A stretch of DNA of 29,241 nucleotides from Porphyromonadaceae bacterium UBA7141 (GTDB taxonomy: Bacteria; Bacteroidota; Bacteroidia; Bacteroidales; Muribaculaceae). Positions 21,476-29,241 of the stretch are shown piece after piece. The notes beneath the pieces were generated by a model. That model made no database searches. It saw nothing but the letters and a program-made list of their open reading frames with translations, and had not been told where the DNA came from. The first letter of the stretch is position 1. Each line of letters opens with the position of its first letter. A program made the position numbers and the translations under genes. The stretch lies in NCBI GenBank assembly GCA_002491945.1, contig DKWX01000049.1:1-29241 (forward strand). Direction: 5' to 3'.

Positions 21476-23182
21476 ATGGAATGGATTGTACAGACCTTGC
21501 GCGATAATCCCTCGCTGGCCGTATTCCTCACTATCGGAGTCGGTTTTTTCATAGGGCAACTGAAATACAAGTCGTTCTCACTGGGCACAGTCACATCGGT
21601 GCTATTGGTGGGAGTGCTGGTCGGGCAACTCGATATTCCGGTGCCCGGCCCGCTGAAGGATGTGTTTTTCCTTCTGTTTCTTTTCTCGATAGGCTACAGC
21701 GTCGGGCCGCAGTTTTTTCAGGCACTCCGAGGCGACGGGCTGAAGCAGGTGCTTTTCGCCGTCGTGGTGTGTGTGTTGTGCCTGCTTTGCACGTGGGGCG
21801 TGGCGCTTTGCATGGGTTATGATATAGGCGAGGCCGTGGGGTTGCTTGCCGGAGCACAGACCATGTCGGCCGTAATAGGCGTGGGCACGGATACAATCAA
21901 TACCCTTGCTGCCACCGATGCGCAGAAACAGGCATGGATAGGCATAATCCCGGTATGCTATGCGGTGACTTATGTATTCGGCACCATCGGCTCAGCCTAT
22001 CTTTTGGCCAATCTGGGCCCATGGATGCTCGGAGGTTTAAAGAAAGTCAAAGAAGAGACAGCCGAACTTGAGAAGAAGCTGAATCAGGGCAGTGGTGACA
22101 CCGACCCGAATTATTTTAAGGCGCTGCGTCCGATTGCATTCCGTGCCTACAAGACCAAGGCCGATTTTTTCAGCACTCCGCGCACCCCGCGTGAGATAGA
22201 AGATTATCTGGCAGGGCAGGGGCGACGTCTCTTTGTGGAGCGTGTGCGTCGAGGAGGTAAAATCACCGATATCACGCCAGACTCGTCATTGACTGTCAGC
22301 TGCGGAGATGAAATCGTATTGAGCGGGCGCCGCGAGAATATTGTCGGCGATGAGAGCTGGATAGGTCCTGAAGTGGCCGATTCGGAGATTCTGGATTTCC
22401 CGGCAGAGGAACTTGAGGTCACCATTGCGTCCAAAGCTGTGGATAAGATGACGGTAGACGAGCTGCGTCATCAGAAATACATGTATGGAGTGACAATCAA
22501 GAGTATTGTCCGAGCCGGAGTCAACGTGCCAGTGCTTGCGGGAGTGGCACTGCACCGGGGAGACGTCATCACCATCGTCGGACTTGAACGCGAGACCAAA
22601 GAGGCAGCTGCCAAAATCGGTTATGCCGACCTGCGCACCACCAAGACAGATCTCGTGTTCGTCGGGCTCGGGATATTTCTCGGAGGCCTGATTGGCTCTC
22701 TGGCCATACATTTCGGGAAGGTGCCTGTGAGCCTGAGTGTGAGTGGCGGCGCGTTGATTGCGGGTCTGGTGCTTGGATGGCTTCGGTCAAAGCATCCCAC
22801 ATTCGGGCGACTGCCCCGCTCATCGGTGTGGCTGATGGATAATCTGGGACTTAATATGTTTATAGCCGTGGTGGGTATCTCGTCGGGTCCATCGTTTGTC
22901 AGCGGTTTCAAGGAAATCGGATTCGTAATGTTCCTCATGGGTATCATCGCCACATCACTGCCGTTGATTCTCGGTGTGATCATAGGCCACAGGTTATTTA
23001 AATTCCCGGCAGCCATCACACTCGGTTGTTGCGCCGGCAGCCGCACCACTACAGCCTCTCTCGGAGCCATACAGGATGCGTTGGGAAGTTCGATTCCGGC
23101 CATGGGCTACACCGTGACATACGCCATAGGCAATACACTGCTGATACTCTGGGGTGTGGTGATAGTGCTTATGATGGGTTGA
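21476..23182 (+). CDS. AspT/YidE-family transporter with RCK_C (TrkA_C) domains
   Basis: Inner-membrane transporter of the aspartate:alanine exchanger family, 568 aa from the Met in MEWIVQTLRDNPSLAVFL; an ATG 12 codons upstream (21440) gives a basic extension (LKEKKQIYR). Two membrane blocks flank a soluble centre. The first, about residues 15-180, contains LGTVTSVLLVGVLVGQLDIPVPGPL and GYSVGPQFF. The second, about 390-568, contains the paralogous SLSVSGGALIAGLVLGWL and CCAGSRTTTASLGAIQDALG. The centre (about 200-375) has two TrkA_C-like units, DITPDSSLTVSCGDEIVLSG and NVPVLAGVALHRGDVITIVG. Such carriers swap aspartate for alanine with decarboxylation in some lactic bacteria; the substrate here is unknown. 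Divergent from gad, it may handle a dicarboxylic amino acid. Confidence 0.87.
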   Translation: MEWIVQTLRDNPSLAVFLTIGVGFFIGQLKYKSFSLGTVTSVLLVGVLVGQLDIPVPGPLKDVFFLLFLFSIGYSVGPQFFQALRGDGLKQVLFAVVVCVLCLLCTWGVALCMGYDIGEAVGLLAGAQTMSAVIGVGTDTINTLAATDAQKQAWIGIIPVCYAVTYVFGTIGSAYLLANLGPWMLGGLKKVKEETAELEKKLNQGSGDTDPNYFKALRPIAFRAYKTKADFFSTPRTPREIEDYLAGQGRRLFVERVRRGGKITDITPDSSLTVSCGDEIVLSGRRENIVGDESWIGPEVADSEILDFPAEELEVTIASKAVDKMTVDELRHQKYMYGVTIKSIVRAGVNVPVLAGVALHRGDVITIVGLERETKEAAAKIGYADLRTTKTDLVFVGLGIFLGGLIGSLAIHFGKVPVSLSVSGGALIAGLVLGWLRSKHPTFGRLPRSSVWLMDNLGLNMFIAVVGISSGPSFVSGFKEIGFVMFLMGIIATSLPLILGVIIGHRLFKFPAAITLGCCAGSRTTTASLGAIQDALGSSIPAMGYTVTYAIGNTLLILWGVVIVLMMG

Positions 23183-23214
23183 TTCATGCGGTCGGGCACT
23201 CAGTCTCTTATAAA

Positions 23215-23245
23215 GTCACGCTGCCCTCACGATGGGCAGCGTGAC
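23215..23245. terminator. Bidirectional terminator hairpin between AspT-like and M16 genes
   Basis: Perfect 12 bp stem GTCACGCTGCCC (23215-23226), loop TCACGAT, GGGCAGCGTGAC (23234-23245), 33 nt after the transporter stop. The + side reads on into TGTTTG and the - side into TTTATAAG, so T-tracts are short on both sides. Placement between converging genes supports a terminator. Confidence 0.75.
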
Positions 23246-23252
23246 TGTTTGC

Positions 23253-23317
23253 GACTAAAAAACAAGTCTGCGTATTGTCGAAGACTTGTAAAAATTAAAT
23301 TTGAACACTTGCTTATT
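23253..23317 (+). repeat. Palindromic element fragment, copy E (right arm only)
   Basis: Starts GACTAAAAAACAAGTCTGCG, then ATTGTCGAAGAC, and ends TTAAATTTGAACACTTGC and TTATT. It overlaps the M16 stop: the TTA at 23313-23315 is the TAA stop on the minus strand. The left arm and core are absent; a terminator hairpin stands in the place of the core. Confidence 0.75.
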
Positions 23318-26129
23318 CCTCGGGGGTCATGAGGAGGTCGACAGTAATGGCAGGCTCCACGTATGTCTGCACAAACTCGCGGAGTGACTCCGGAGTGAGG
23401 GTGGCGAGTTCGGCCTCATAATCCTTATCATAGTCGATGCCATATCGGTCGTAGCCCTTCATGACACTGAGCCAGTAGGCATTGTCGCCTCGGTTGTCGG
23501 CCGCGTCACGAAGCATACTCTCCTTCACCTTGTCAAACTCAGCGGGCGTGATCTCCTTTGCCATATCCGCGATTGTGGCGCCTATGGTGGCAGAAGTTTC
23601 ATCTGCATGAGTCGGGTCAGTCTTGATATATGTGGGCATCATGAATTCCGACGGATCATTGCCGTTCATGCCTGCAATGAGCGAAGAGTGCCCCTTGATG
23701 GAATAAATCCACCCCTTATTTTCGCGCAGGTCAGCCATAAGACGGGCCTTCAGCACATCCCACGCCATTTGGGTAAGCATCAGATTGCGGCGCGAATAAG
23801 GGCATGGGAGATGACGGAACTGATATACGATGGCCTGTGGATTTTCCATCGGTTCGGAGAACCGGTGGCGCACCGGAGCCGGCGCGAAATGATATCCGAT
23901 ATCCTTTGGCTTCTCCATGCGTCCGTCCGCAGGGAGCGAGGCTACATAGCGCTCCAGCATGTCGCGCAGAGTGTCATAGTCGAAATCACCTGCAATAAAG
24001 AAAGTGAAGTCGGAGAAATCACTGAACCTGTCGCGGTATATGTCCATAATGCGTGAATAGTCGGCATTGCGCACAGCCTGCAGGTCGGGATGTCCGCCCA
24101 GGGGGTGATGGTCGTAGACATTTCGTGTGATAGAATCTCCCATCACGTGTATGGCAGAGTGCAGACGTCCTTCCATCTGAGTGGTGCGGGAAGAGATGCG
24201 CGAAGCGAAAGTCGCGGAATCGGGGCGCATTGCAGTGGCTTTGAGCCAGAGCAGACGGAAGCCGTCCTCAATGTTGTCGGCGTTAGTGGCCAGTTCCACA
24301 CATTCCTCGGTATTCTTAACCTCCACGCTTGTGCGGATGTCGCGTCCCTTAAGCAGACGTCGCAGGTCAGACTGCGAGTGGCTTCCGGCGCCACCCAGGG
24401 CCATGGCATCTTCAAAGAGTTTTACAGAGGCGGCATCCGCCGGGTCATAATGCTGCGAAAAGCCGCCCGGACCGACACCACGCACCAGCACCTCGCCCGG
24501 CTTGGAGTCCGATTGGCGGGCATATACGCGTATGCCGTTGGAGAGAGTGAGCAGTCGTGTGCCGTCAAGAGCGGTCTCACGCTCCTCGGCGATTGAGCCG
24601 CGCCGAGGTTCTGTCGCAAGCAGCGTCCCCTCGGTAGAGAGGTATTCGAAAGGAGCAAGGGCCGCGGGATCTACTGATTCATAGGCTGCAGTCACCTCCT
24701 CTTCTGTCGGCACGGGAGTAGTCCGACCGGAGGGGACATAGAGCAGAGCCACGTGTCCGCGTCCCGATTTCCCCTCGGAAGGGAGAGCTGTGATGTCGGC
24801 CAGCCAGAGTCGGGCATCCTCGGCGGTAAGGGTGGGGAGTATTGCCATGGCCTCCGCATAGTCGGCTTCCGGATTGGCCAGAGGCTTTCTTTTCAGATAA
24901 TGAGCGGATAGCTCCTTGGCCATATCCGTATTGGAGCGCTTCAGCGCCTTGTCGCGGTCGGCGGCCACCTTTCCGGCGGCCTTCTGGAGGGCATCGGCAA
25001 ATTCACTCTCCGAAAATCCGAGTGTGCGGGTGCGCTCTATTTCAGCGTGCAGACGGCTGACGGCTTCCGTCTCACATCCGGCTTTGGCTATTGTGCGGAG
25101 CATCAGGGCTTCGGGAGAGGTGGCGAGCAGGAAGCGCGAATCGCCTACGCCAGTCTTTGAGAACACGGCATCAGGGCGGAGCTCGGCGTCATCTATACGC
25201 TCCACAATCATGTCGATACAGATGTCAGAGAGGAGTCTGCGGCGTGTGCGCCCGGCAGATGTAAGGGAGTCTGGGTCGGAATGCTTATAATAGAGGGTCA
25301 CAGCCGAATAAGCCTGTTCCGGATCACTCTCCACGACACTAATCAGGTTTTCGTTGGGAGCTATGGTAAAGTCGGGCACGGCAGGACTCCCTTCGGGCAC
25401 TCTGATATCGGAGAACATTGCTATAATCTTCTGTTCGATGGCCTTCGGGTTGACATCACCGGTGACGATGATAGCCTCCGTATCGGCGCGGTGCCACTTA
25501 TGATAGAAGTCGCGCAGCTGCTGTGACGGAAAATTCTCCACAATCTCCATCTTGCCGATGGGCATGCGGGTGCCGTAGGGGCTGCCGGGGTACAGGCGGG
25601 GAGCGGCCTTTTCGAGCATACGGTTGGCTGCGCCGCTGCGCTGGCGCCATTCACCCTTGATTATGCCGCGCTCGGCGTTGATGTCGGCATCGGCAAGAGT
25701 GAGCGCCGTGCTCCAGTCGCGCAGCACGAGCAGGCAAGAGTCGACGGCGGATTCGCGCGTCACGGGCACTTTCGAGATATTATATACAGTCTCCTCCATC
25801 GAGGTATAGGCATTGAGGTCGGCGCCGAACTTCACACCCAGAGAGGCAAGCCATTCGATGATGGAATTGCCGGGAAAATGCTCGGTGCCGTTGAAGCACA
25901 TATGCTCGAGGAAATGGGCCATGCCGCGTTCATCTTCATTCTCCACAAGAGAGCCGAATCCACGTGAGATGAAGAAGTCGGCACGCCCGACGGGTTGCTC
26001 GGAGTGGCGGATGTAGTATGACAGACCGTTGGGAAGTGTGCCGTGGGTCACTTCCGGCGCTGCCGCACTCAAGGCTTGGGGCAGCATCAGGGCCACCAGA
26101 GCGGCCAATCGGATTGATTTGATATTCAT
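23313..26129 (-). CDS. Periplasmic M16-family zinc protease
   Basis: Two-domain inverzincin (pitrilysin/PqqL type), 938 aa. The start at MNIKSIRLAALVALMLPQAL (26129) gives a clean signal peptide; a frame opening at 26243 would overlap the upstream gene and put charged residues first. The active site HFLEH lies at residues 72-76, with the downstream Glu in NAERGIIKGEWRQR and a Tyr/Asn block NAYTSMEETVYNIS. A second M16-like domain (from about residue 510, LLTLSNGIRVYARQS) keeps the fold but no HxxEH and is probably structural. It would degrade peptides or small proteins in the periplasm. It follows DUF6850 by 73 bp with an intergenic hairpin between, so they may be co-transcribed. It ends exactly at repeat copy E. 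Confidence 0.92.
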   Translation of the reverse strand: MNIKSIRLAALVALMLPQALSAAAPEVTHGTLPNGLSYYIRHSEQPVGRADFFISRGFGSLVENEDERGMAHFLEHMCFNGTEHFPGNSIIEWLASLGVKFGADLNAYTSMEETVYNISKVPVTRESAVDSCLLVLRDWSTALTLADADINAERGIIKGEWRQRSGAANRMLEKAAPRLYPGSPYGTRMPIGKMEIVENFPSQQLRDFYHKWHRADTEAIIVTGDVNPKAIEQKIIAMFSDIRVPEGSPAVPDFTIAPNENLISVVESDPEQAYSAVTLYYKHSDPDSLTSAGRTRRRLLSDICIDMIVERIDDAELRPDAVFSKTGVGDSRFLLATSPEALMLRTIAKAGCETEAVSRLHAEIERTRTLGFSESEFADALQKAAGKVAADRDKALKRSNTDMAKELSAHYLKRKPLANPEADYAEAMAILPTLTAEDARLWLADITALPSEGKSGRGHVALLYVPSGRTTPVPTEEEVTAAYESVDPAALAPFEYLSTEGTLLATEPRRGSIAEERETALDGTRLLTLSNGIRVYARQSDSKPGEVLVRGVGPGGFSQHYDPADAASVKLFEDAMALGGAGSHSQSDLRRLLKGRDIRTSVEVKNTEECVELATNADNIEDGFRLLWLKATAMRPDSATFASRISSRTTQMEGRLHSAIHVMGDSITRNVYDHHPLGGHPDLQAVRNADYSRIMDIYRDRFSDFSDFTFFIAGDFDYDTLRDMLERYVASLPADGRMEKPKDIGYHFAPAPVRHRFSEPMENPQAIVYQFRHLPCPYSRRNLMLTQMAWDVLKARLMADLRENKGWIYSIKGHSSLIAGMNGNDPSEFMMPTYIKTDPTHADETSATIGATIADMAKEITPAEFDKVKESMLRDAADNRGDNAYWLSVMKGYDRYGIDYDKDYEAELATLTPESLREFVQTYVEPAITVDLLMTPEE

Positions 26130-26156
26130 AATATTAAGTCTTATAGTCGGTATGGT

Positions 26157-26179
26157 CGATATTGACGACTTCAATATCG
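26157..26179. other. Perfect 9 bp inverted repeat between DUF6850 and M16 genes
   Basis: CGATATTGA (26157-26165), loop CGACT, TCAATATCG (26171-26179), 24 nt after the DUF6850 stop and about 30 nt before the M16 start on the minus strand. There is no T-tract. It could be an attenuator, an operator or an mRNA end-protection hairpin. Confidence 0.4.
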
Positions 26180-26202
26180 GGATTGGATAGGAATCAGTAG
26201 AG

Positions 26203-27756
26203 TCAGAAACTGAATACGGCCGCCGCGTTCCATTCAAGGGCATGTGGAGAGGAGGCGAGCCGGGTGTAGCCTACGCCGGCTCGTAGTCCCAGAGCGAATT
26301 TCCGCGACAGGGCATAATCGGACTTAGCTTCGGCTGAGAGGGATGTGGCGCCGCAGGATGCATTGCGGAATCCGGTGGCTACGGCTTGCCGCAGGTCGGC
26401 CTCGACGGCCTCGCCGGTGGCCGGAAGCTCGAGCAGCGAGGCACGTGGAATGCGGTGGGAGACAGAGAGGGTAAGCATTGCCGCCATACGGTCGGAAAAT
26501 CTGCGGTCGGCATAGAGAGCCGTGCCGACAGAGGCCGTATCGATAAGGCGGTCGCGGCGGGGAGATATATATACAGTGCGCCGGTGGCTTAGAGATGCAT
26601 AAGGGGAAATGCCGATCATCGTGCGGTCGAGCTGCAACTCATAGAGCAGCCGGAGCTGCTCGGAATGATGATTGTCGGCAAAAATCTCCAGACTCCCGAT
26701 TTGCGGATATGTGCCGGAAGTGGCGTCACCGAAGATATTCTCCGAGCCGTGTCGGCGATAAATTCGTGCCCCGAGTATGGCCGATATCCGGTGGCGTCCT
26801 GCAGACTGCCGCCATCCTGCGGAGATATTGAGTTCCTTATGCCGCAGCGATGCCATCGGCAGGCGGTTGAGATTCTCGATCACGTGGATCTGGTCGGTAA
26901 GCGAGAAATCAGCGTTGAGGAAAGCTCCTGATTCGCGTCGGGATATCAGATTGAGCGATAAACCGTAGGAATGGCAGTCATTGTAGGCAGAGGTGCCGGT
27001 GCCGGCGAAGCGGTAATAATGTGAGCCCAGCCCGGTGAGATGATAGATTTTCGACACACCGAGTTCGCTCATGAACGCGATGTCGGATGACTGTCGGAAC
27101 TTATCGAAGTATAATGCCAGAGCAGCCGTATATCCGAATCCGGCGCTGTATCCGGCACCGATGGCAATTGAGAGGTCGCCGGTGATGTCGCGCGGGCGTG
27201 GATCGACGCTTCTGTAAGAGAGCAGTGCGGTATATCCCCCGCACACACCCCAGACGAACCGGCCCGCGGGATGGGCGTAACCTCCGGAGAAAGAATAACG
27301 TTCGCAATTGAGGTCACCCCCAATGCTGTCGGCCGTCACATATGGATACAGGCGGTCGAAGTCGGCCGATTCGTTCCAGCGTTGTCCGAGGCGTCGGCCA
27401 TTGCTGTAGGCGGCCTCTCCCCACAGGGTAGAGGCGCCATTGTGATAATAAGCCGAGGCACCAAAACTTCCGGCATAATTGCCATGACCCGTCTCGACGG
27501 CGAACGGCTCCGATTCGCGTCGGCTCTCCCATCCGGCGCTGATGCTCCCGAATGAATAGTCCTGCCGGAGGGGCATCATGGCCGGATTGCGGAATGCCGC
27601 TGTATTCAGCCGGAGCTGGCGCCGGCTTTCGGCCAGCGTCCGGTCGGTGACGTAACCGACATAATCGGCATCCGGCAGATAGTCGGCTCCTTCCGCGACC
27701 AAAGGCAGCGCAATGGCGACGAAGGCTATGGCTGATAATATGATTGATTGTCTCAC
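26203..27756 (-). CDS. DUF6850-type outer-membrane beta-barrel protein
   Basis: 517 aa with signal peptide MRQSIILSAIAFVAIALPLVAEG. The remainder is alternating beta-strand sequence, Gly/Tyr/Ser-rich with charged turns (SFGSISAGWESRRES, FGASAYYHNGASTLWGEAAY, AIGAGYSAGFGYTAALALY), and ends in AAAVFSF, a typical outer-membrane C-terminal aromatic. This fits the DUF6850 outer-membrane family that I recall next to DUF4876 in Bacteroidales. The likely role is a pore or receptor partner of the neighbouring lipoprotein; no ligand can be named. It starts 76 bp after the DUF4876 stop, same strand, consistent with one operon leading into the M16 protease. Confidence 0.75.
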   Translation of the reverse strand: MRQSIILSAIAFVAIALPLVAEGADYLPDADYVGYVTDRTLAESRRQLRLNTAAFRNPAMMPLRQDYSFGSISAGWESRRESEPFAVETGHGNYAGSFGASAYYHNGASTLWGEAAYSNGRRLGQRWNESADFDRLYPYVTADSIGGDLNCERYSFSGGYAHPAGRFVWGVCGGYTALLSYRSVDPRPRDITGDLSIAIGAGYSAGFGYTAALALYFDKFRQSSDIAFMSELGVSKIYHLTGLGSHYYRFAGTGTSAYNDCHSYGLSLNLISRRESGAFLNADFSLTDQIHVIENLNRLPMASLRHKELNISAGWRQSAGRHRISAILGARIYRRHGSENIFGDATSGTYPQIGSLEIFADNHHSEQLRLLYELQLDRTMIGISPYASLSHRRTVYISPRRDRLIDTASVGTALYADRRFSDRMAAMLTLSVSHRIPRASLLELPATGEAVEADLRQAVATGFRNASCGATSLSAEAKSDYALSRKFALGLRAGVGYTRLASSPHALEWNAAAVFSF

Positions 27757-27832
27757 TTTAAATTGGCATAGGGGTGAAAACAGGGTATGTCCGGGATTGT
27801 CATGTGGCGAATTGTGGCGTGCGCCCTGTGGC

Positions 27833-29119
27833 TCAGCGCGGTGTCACGCCATCCCATGTAAGATTGGCGCACGGAGTGCCCGAAGCATCGGTGGCGCTAT
27901 GCTGCTCCTCGATTTCAGAGGGGGTGACCATAGGATTGAAATCAAGCGAGGAATTGTTGGTATCCTGCAGGATGGGGTTCCCGTCGGCCGTAAATCCGAT
28001 AACCTTGCGGCGTACGGAGTGGAAATATCGGGTCTTGTCCTTGTCGATAGTGCCACAGTGGGTCCACCCCATGTCGAGGGCCGGAGTGCATAGTGTCCAC
28101 TGATATCCGGACTGCACGGAGCAGTTGACCACATCGGTAATCCACTCGTTGGGGAGGCGGTAGGCGCTCTGGCTCATCGGGAAAGTGCCGGCGGCCGTGA
28201 CCGTCTCGTACTCATAGTTATAATAATAGTCGGCCAGATACTTCTCTCGGTCAATGGGGATACGCGCTATGCCGTAGGCCTTGAATCCACGGTTATGGAG
28301 CATGAATACGGTCTGTGTGTAGCAATACCACTTGTCGAGATTGGGCACCGACGGGGAATCGATATCCATAGTCGAGGGGCTTGAACTTACATCGTACCAC
28401 TCGAACCCGGCATGCGACAGATCGAACGAATTCGGATTGATGGCGCGATGGTCGATACCGGTGTCAGCCAGCAACAGGAACTCTCCGGGCTTCACGGGAT
28501 AATCAGTGCCGGACCCCGGGATGGTGTATAGCGCCTCCACCGTCATGGCTTCCGACATGATGTCGGGAGTGAACGCGAGTTTTTGGGTGGTGAGGAATTT
28601 GGATTCGAAGAATGTCAGGCCATCGGCATATATCACGTGGCCGGTATTGTTGTAGAGCTTTACATAATCGTCACCATAATACTGGTTGCCGCTGGTCTGC
28701 AGCGTTCCGGCGAAGAAAATTTCGGAGATTATGAGGTCGTCGGATTCGATATTGCGGTAAGGGCGGAGAGTCAGATTATTGCGTCCCTGCGATATGGTGA
28801 CCGACTGCTGCCGGGCGCGCAACGTGGCCGTGACTCCATTCGAAAGTAGGCATGTGGCCGAGTAAGCCACATCATAAAGCCCCGGCACGAGCGAAATCGC
28901 CTCATCGGCGTAATATACCGACTTTGTGCCGTTGGAGATATTGCTGAAAGTGAATTTGGCATCGTGCAGACTCCCTGCATCATCCGGGATATCAGTCATA
29001 TCGAGGTCTATGATTACCTCCGCCCGGGGGAATGATGCTTCCAGACTGTCGTCGCAGGCAGTGAGGACCGTGCAGCAGATGGCTGCTGACAGCAACCATA
29101 GGATTTTAGGTATTGTCAT
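27833..29119 (-). CDS. DUF4876-type lipoprotein
   Basis: 428 aa lipoprotein with signal peptide MTIPKILWLLSAAICCTVL and lipobox LTAC (lipid Cys at residue 22). The first half contains a transthyretin/CarboxypepD_reg-like stretch (AEVIIDLDMTD ... SLVPGLYDVAYSATC). The middle has DLIISEIFFAG ... YYGDDYVKLYNNTGH, resembling a lamin-tail (LTD) fold, as is common in DUF4876. The C-terminus is rich in Trp, Cys and Thr. Such proteins are often encoded near a TonB-dependent receptor and the DUF6850 barrel, which suggests substrate binding at the outer membrane. The receptor, if present, would lie upstream beyond the window. The 5' side holds repeat copy F, and no consensus promoter was seen there. 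Confidence 0.75.
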   Translation of the reverse strand: MTIPKILWLLSAAICCTVLTACDDSLEASFPRAEVIIDLDMTDIPDDAGSLHDAKFTFSNISNGTKSVYYADEAISLVPGLYDVAYSATCLLSNGVTATLRARQQSVTISQGRNNLTLRPYRNIESDDLIISEIFFAGTLQTSGNQYYGDDYVKLYNNTGHVIYADGLTFFESKFLTTQKLAFTPDIMSEAMTVEALYTIPGSGTDYPVKPGEFLLLADTGIDHRAINPNSFDLSHAGFEWYDVSSSPSTMDIDSPSVPNLDKWYCYTQTVFMLHNRGFKAYGIARIPIDREKYLADYYYNYEYETVTAAGTFPMSQSAYRLPNEWITDVVNCSVQSGYQWTLCTPALDMGWTHCGTIDKDKTRYFHSVRRKVIGFTADGNPILQDTNNSSLDFNPMVTPSEIEEQHSATDASGTPCANLTWDGVTPR

Positions 29120-29146
29120 CTTTGTCAGTCAATCAGGGGTTGGGTA

Positions 29147-29241
29147 TTAAGTAAGCGTCCAAATTTAACCGATAGCAAAAGAAAGGGAATCTTTTATACA
29201 ATCTGCGGCTTCTTTTAGCCGCTTCCGGCTTGTCGCTCAGT
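29147..29241 (+). repeat. Palindromic interspersed element, copy F (cut by window end)
   Basis: Left arm TTAAGTAAGCGTCCAAATTT, then TTTTATACAATCTGCGGC, a local hairpin GCGGCT-TCTTTT-AGCCGC, and the core start TTCCGGCTTGTCGCTCAGT; the window then ends. It lies 28 bp upstream of the DUF4876 gene in + orientation. Confidence 0.8.

Noticed and set aside
16356..23317. Repeats as a CRISPR array
   Set aside because: Spacing is kilobases, both orientations occur, and units are about 200 bp palindromes; there are no regular spacers or cas genes.

Overview
The window looks like a chromosomal segment of a gut-type Bacteroidales bacterium, most likely Muribaculaceae-like (family placement is inference). 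Reasons: a FimB/Mfa2-like DUF5119 lipoprotein beside a fimbrillin, the DUF6089(PorG-like)-uppS-bamA-OmpH-OmpH-murI gene order known from Porphyromonas/Bacteroides relatives, DUF6242, DUF4876 and DUF6850 proteins, and promoters of the Bacteroidetes TTTG-N19/20-TAnnTTTG type.

Layout. (1) 1-2.4 kb, + strand: two fimbria-type surface lipoproteins separated by a ~190 bp palindromic repeat. (2) 2.6-4.1 kb: a class I/II aminotransferase (+) facing a tRNA-Leu(UAA) (-), with a bidirectional terminator between them. (3) 4.2-14.0 kb, - strand: a housekeeping envelope block running ribD, a DUF6242 lipoprotein, a PorG-like DUF6089 barrel, uppS, bamA, two OmpH/Skp chaperones, murI and a small TPR protein. 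It joins outer-membrane protein assembly to the lipid carrier and D-glutamate needed for peptidoglycan. (4) 14.1-16.3 kb, +: a secreted M3 peptidase with a clear promoter. (5) 16.6-23.2 kb: a glutamate acid-resistance/GABA module. Glutamate decarboxylase, glutaminase and a GadC-type antiporter read leftward; an AspT/YidE-family transporter reads rightward. Glutaminase would supply glutamate and ammonia, Gad consumes a proton making GABA, and GadC would exchange glutamate for GABA. (6) 23.3-29.1 kb, -: DUF4876 lipoprotein, DUF6850 barrel and a periplasmic M16 protease, probably the 3' part of an operon that begins outside the window.

The least ordinary signal is a family of interspersed palindromic elements (six copies or fragments: 1103, 16356, 19304, 21180, 23253 and 29147) with outer arms TAAGTAAGTGTTCAAATTT and inner arms around ATACAATCTGCGG. 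Full copies are ~190-210 bp, have no ORF, and can fold into one long imperfect hairpin. Two copies keep the apical stem with different sequences, which suggests selection on the fold. Four of the six lie in and around the glutamate module, and several outer arms contain TAAATTTG, identical to the Bacteroidetes -7 promoter box.
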